This document shows, piece after piece, positions 6,510-6,594 of a stretch of DNA of 6,594 bases (position 1 is the first letter of the stretch; the number at the start of each line of letters is the position of its first letter). Source of the DNA: Synechococcales cyanobacterium PMM_0073 (lineage in GTDB: Bacteria > Cyanobacteriota > Cyanobacteriia > Elainellales > Elainellaceae). The notes under the pieces were generated by a model. That model saw nothing but the letters and a program-made list of their open reading frames with translations. It was not told where the DNA came from and ran no database searches. The DNA lies in NCBI GenBank assembly GCA_949127695.1, contig CASBQH010000185.1:1-6594 (forward strand). The letters are read 5' to 3'. The position numbers were made by a program, and so were the translations under genes.

Positions 6510-6535
6510 ATGAGACTGTTGCTAACTTTTTTGAA
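6507..6535 (-). promoter_or_regulatory. Candidate sigma-70 promoter of the DUF3067 gene
   Basis: On the minus strand a TTCAAA (-35, complement of 6530-6535, 4 of 6 to consensus) is separated by exactly 17 bases from CATAAT (-10, complement of 6507-6512, 5 of 6). Transcription would start near 6500 and give a leader of about 100 bases. The rest of 6401-6594 shows no convincing gene. The match is by eye and could be chance in AT-rich DNA. Confidence 0.4.
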
Positions 6536-6594
6536 TTACCACTTTATCAATTGGCGGAAACAGATTAAAGTCAGTTGCAGCATATCTATTGAGA

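Noticed and set aside
6510..6594. Plus-strand frame open from an ATG at 6510 to the window edge (starts MRLLLTFLNYHF).
   Set aside because: There is no Shine-Dalgarno and no recognisable family, it covers only 28 codons of AT-rich DNA, and its ATG overlaps the candidate minus-strand promoter.

Overview
The window looks like chromosomal DNA from a cyanobacterium. Three of the six genes belong to families found only or mainly there: cyanoexosortase B, its system-associated protein, and a DUF3067 protein shared by cyanobacteria and plastids. The DNA is moderately GC-rich by eye, with CTG/CAG-rich coding sequence. The genus cannot be fixed from the sequence; a filamentous Leptolyngbya-like lineage is only a guess. 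There are no mobile elements, CRISPR arrays, tRNA or rRNA genes.

Layout. Positions 41-5111 carry four plus-strand genes separated by only 31, 36 and 9 bases, which reads as one operon. The genes are cyanoexosortase B, the exosortase-associated membrane-anchored protein, a Wza/GumB-type polysaccharide export protein with SLBB domains, and a 728-residue Wzz/Wzc-like chain-length regulator fused to a BY-kinase-type ATPase domain. Positions 5112-5271 are a 160-base intergenic stretch with an AT-rich stem-loop and a strong Shine-Dalgarno sequence. Positions 5272-6024 encode an AqpZ-type water channel. A perfect 17-bp hairpin at 6042-6084 lies between this gene and a convergent minus-strand gene (6086-6400) for a DUF3067 protein. 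Positions 6401-6594 hold no convincing gene, but contain a plausible minus-strand promoter whose start region overlaps a 10-bp tandem repeat.

How the genes fit together. Exosortases are predicted inner-membrane cysteine transpeptidases that process proteins carrying a C-terminal PEP-CTERM sorting signal. In Gram-negative bacteria they are typically linked to exopolysaccharide genes. Here the exosortase and its partner precede the export channel and the chain-length regulator, which suggests that protein sorting and polysaccharide export at the cell surface are co-expressed. No protein in the window has a PEP-CTERM tail, so the substrates must lie elsewhere. The aquaporin and DUF3067 genes appear to be separate transcription units.

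The points most worth a second look are the altered Walker A' motif and missing tyrosine cluster in the Wzc-like protein, the uncharacterised exosortase partner, the hairpin flush with the DUF3067 stop codon, and the tandem repeat at the DUF3067 promoter. The gene set belongs to described families; no wholly new system is evident.
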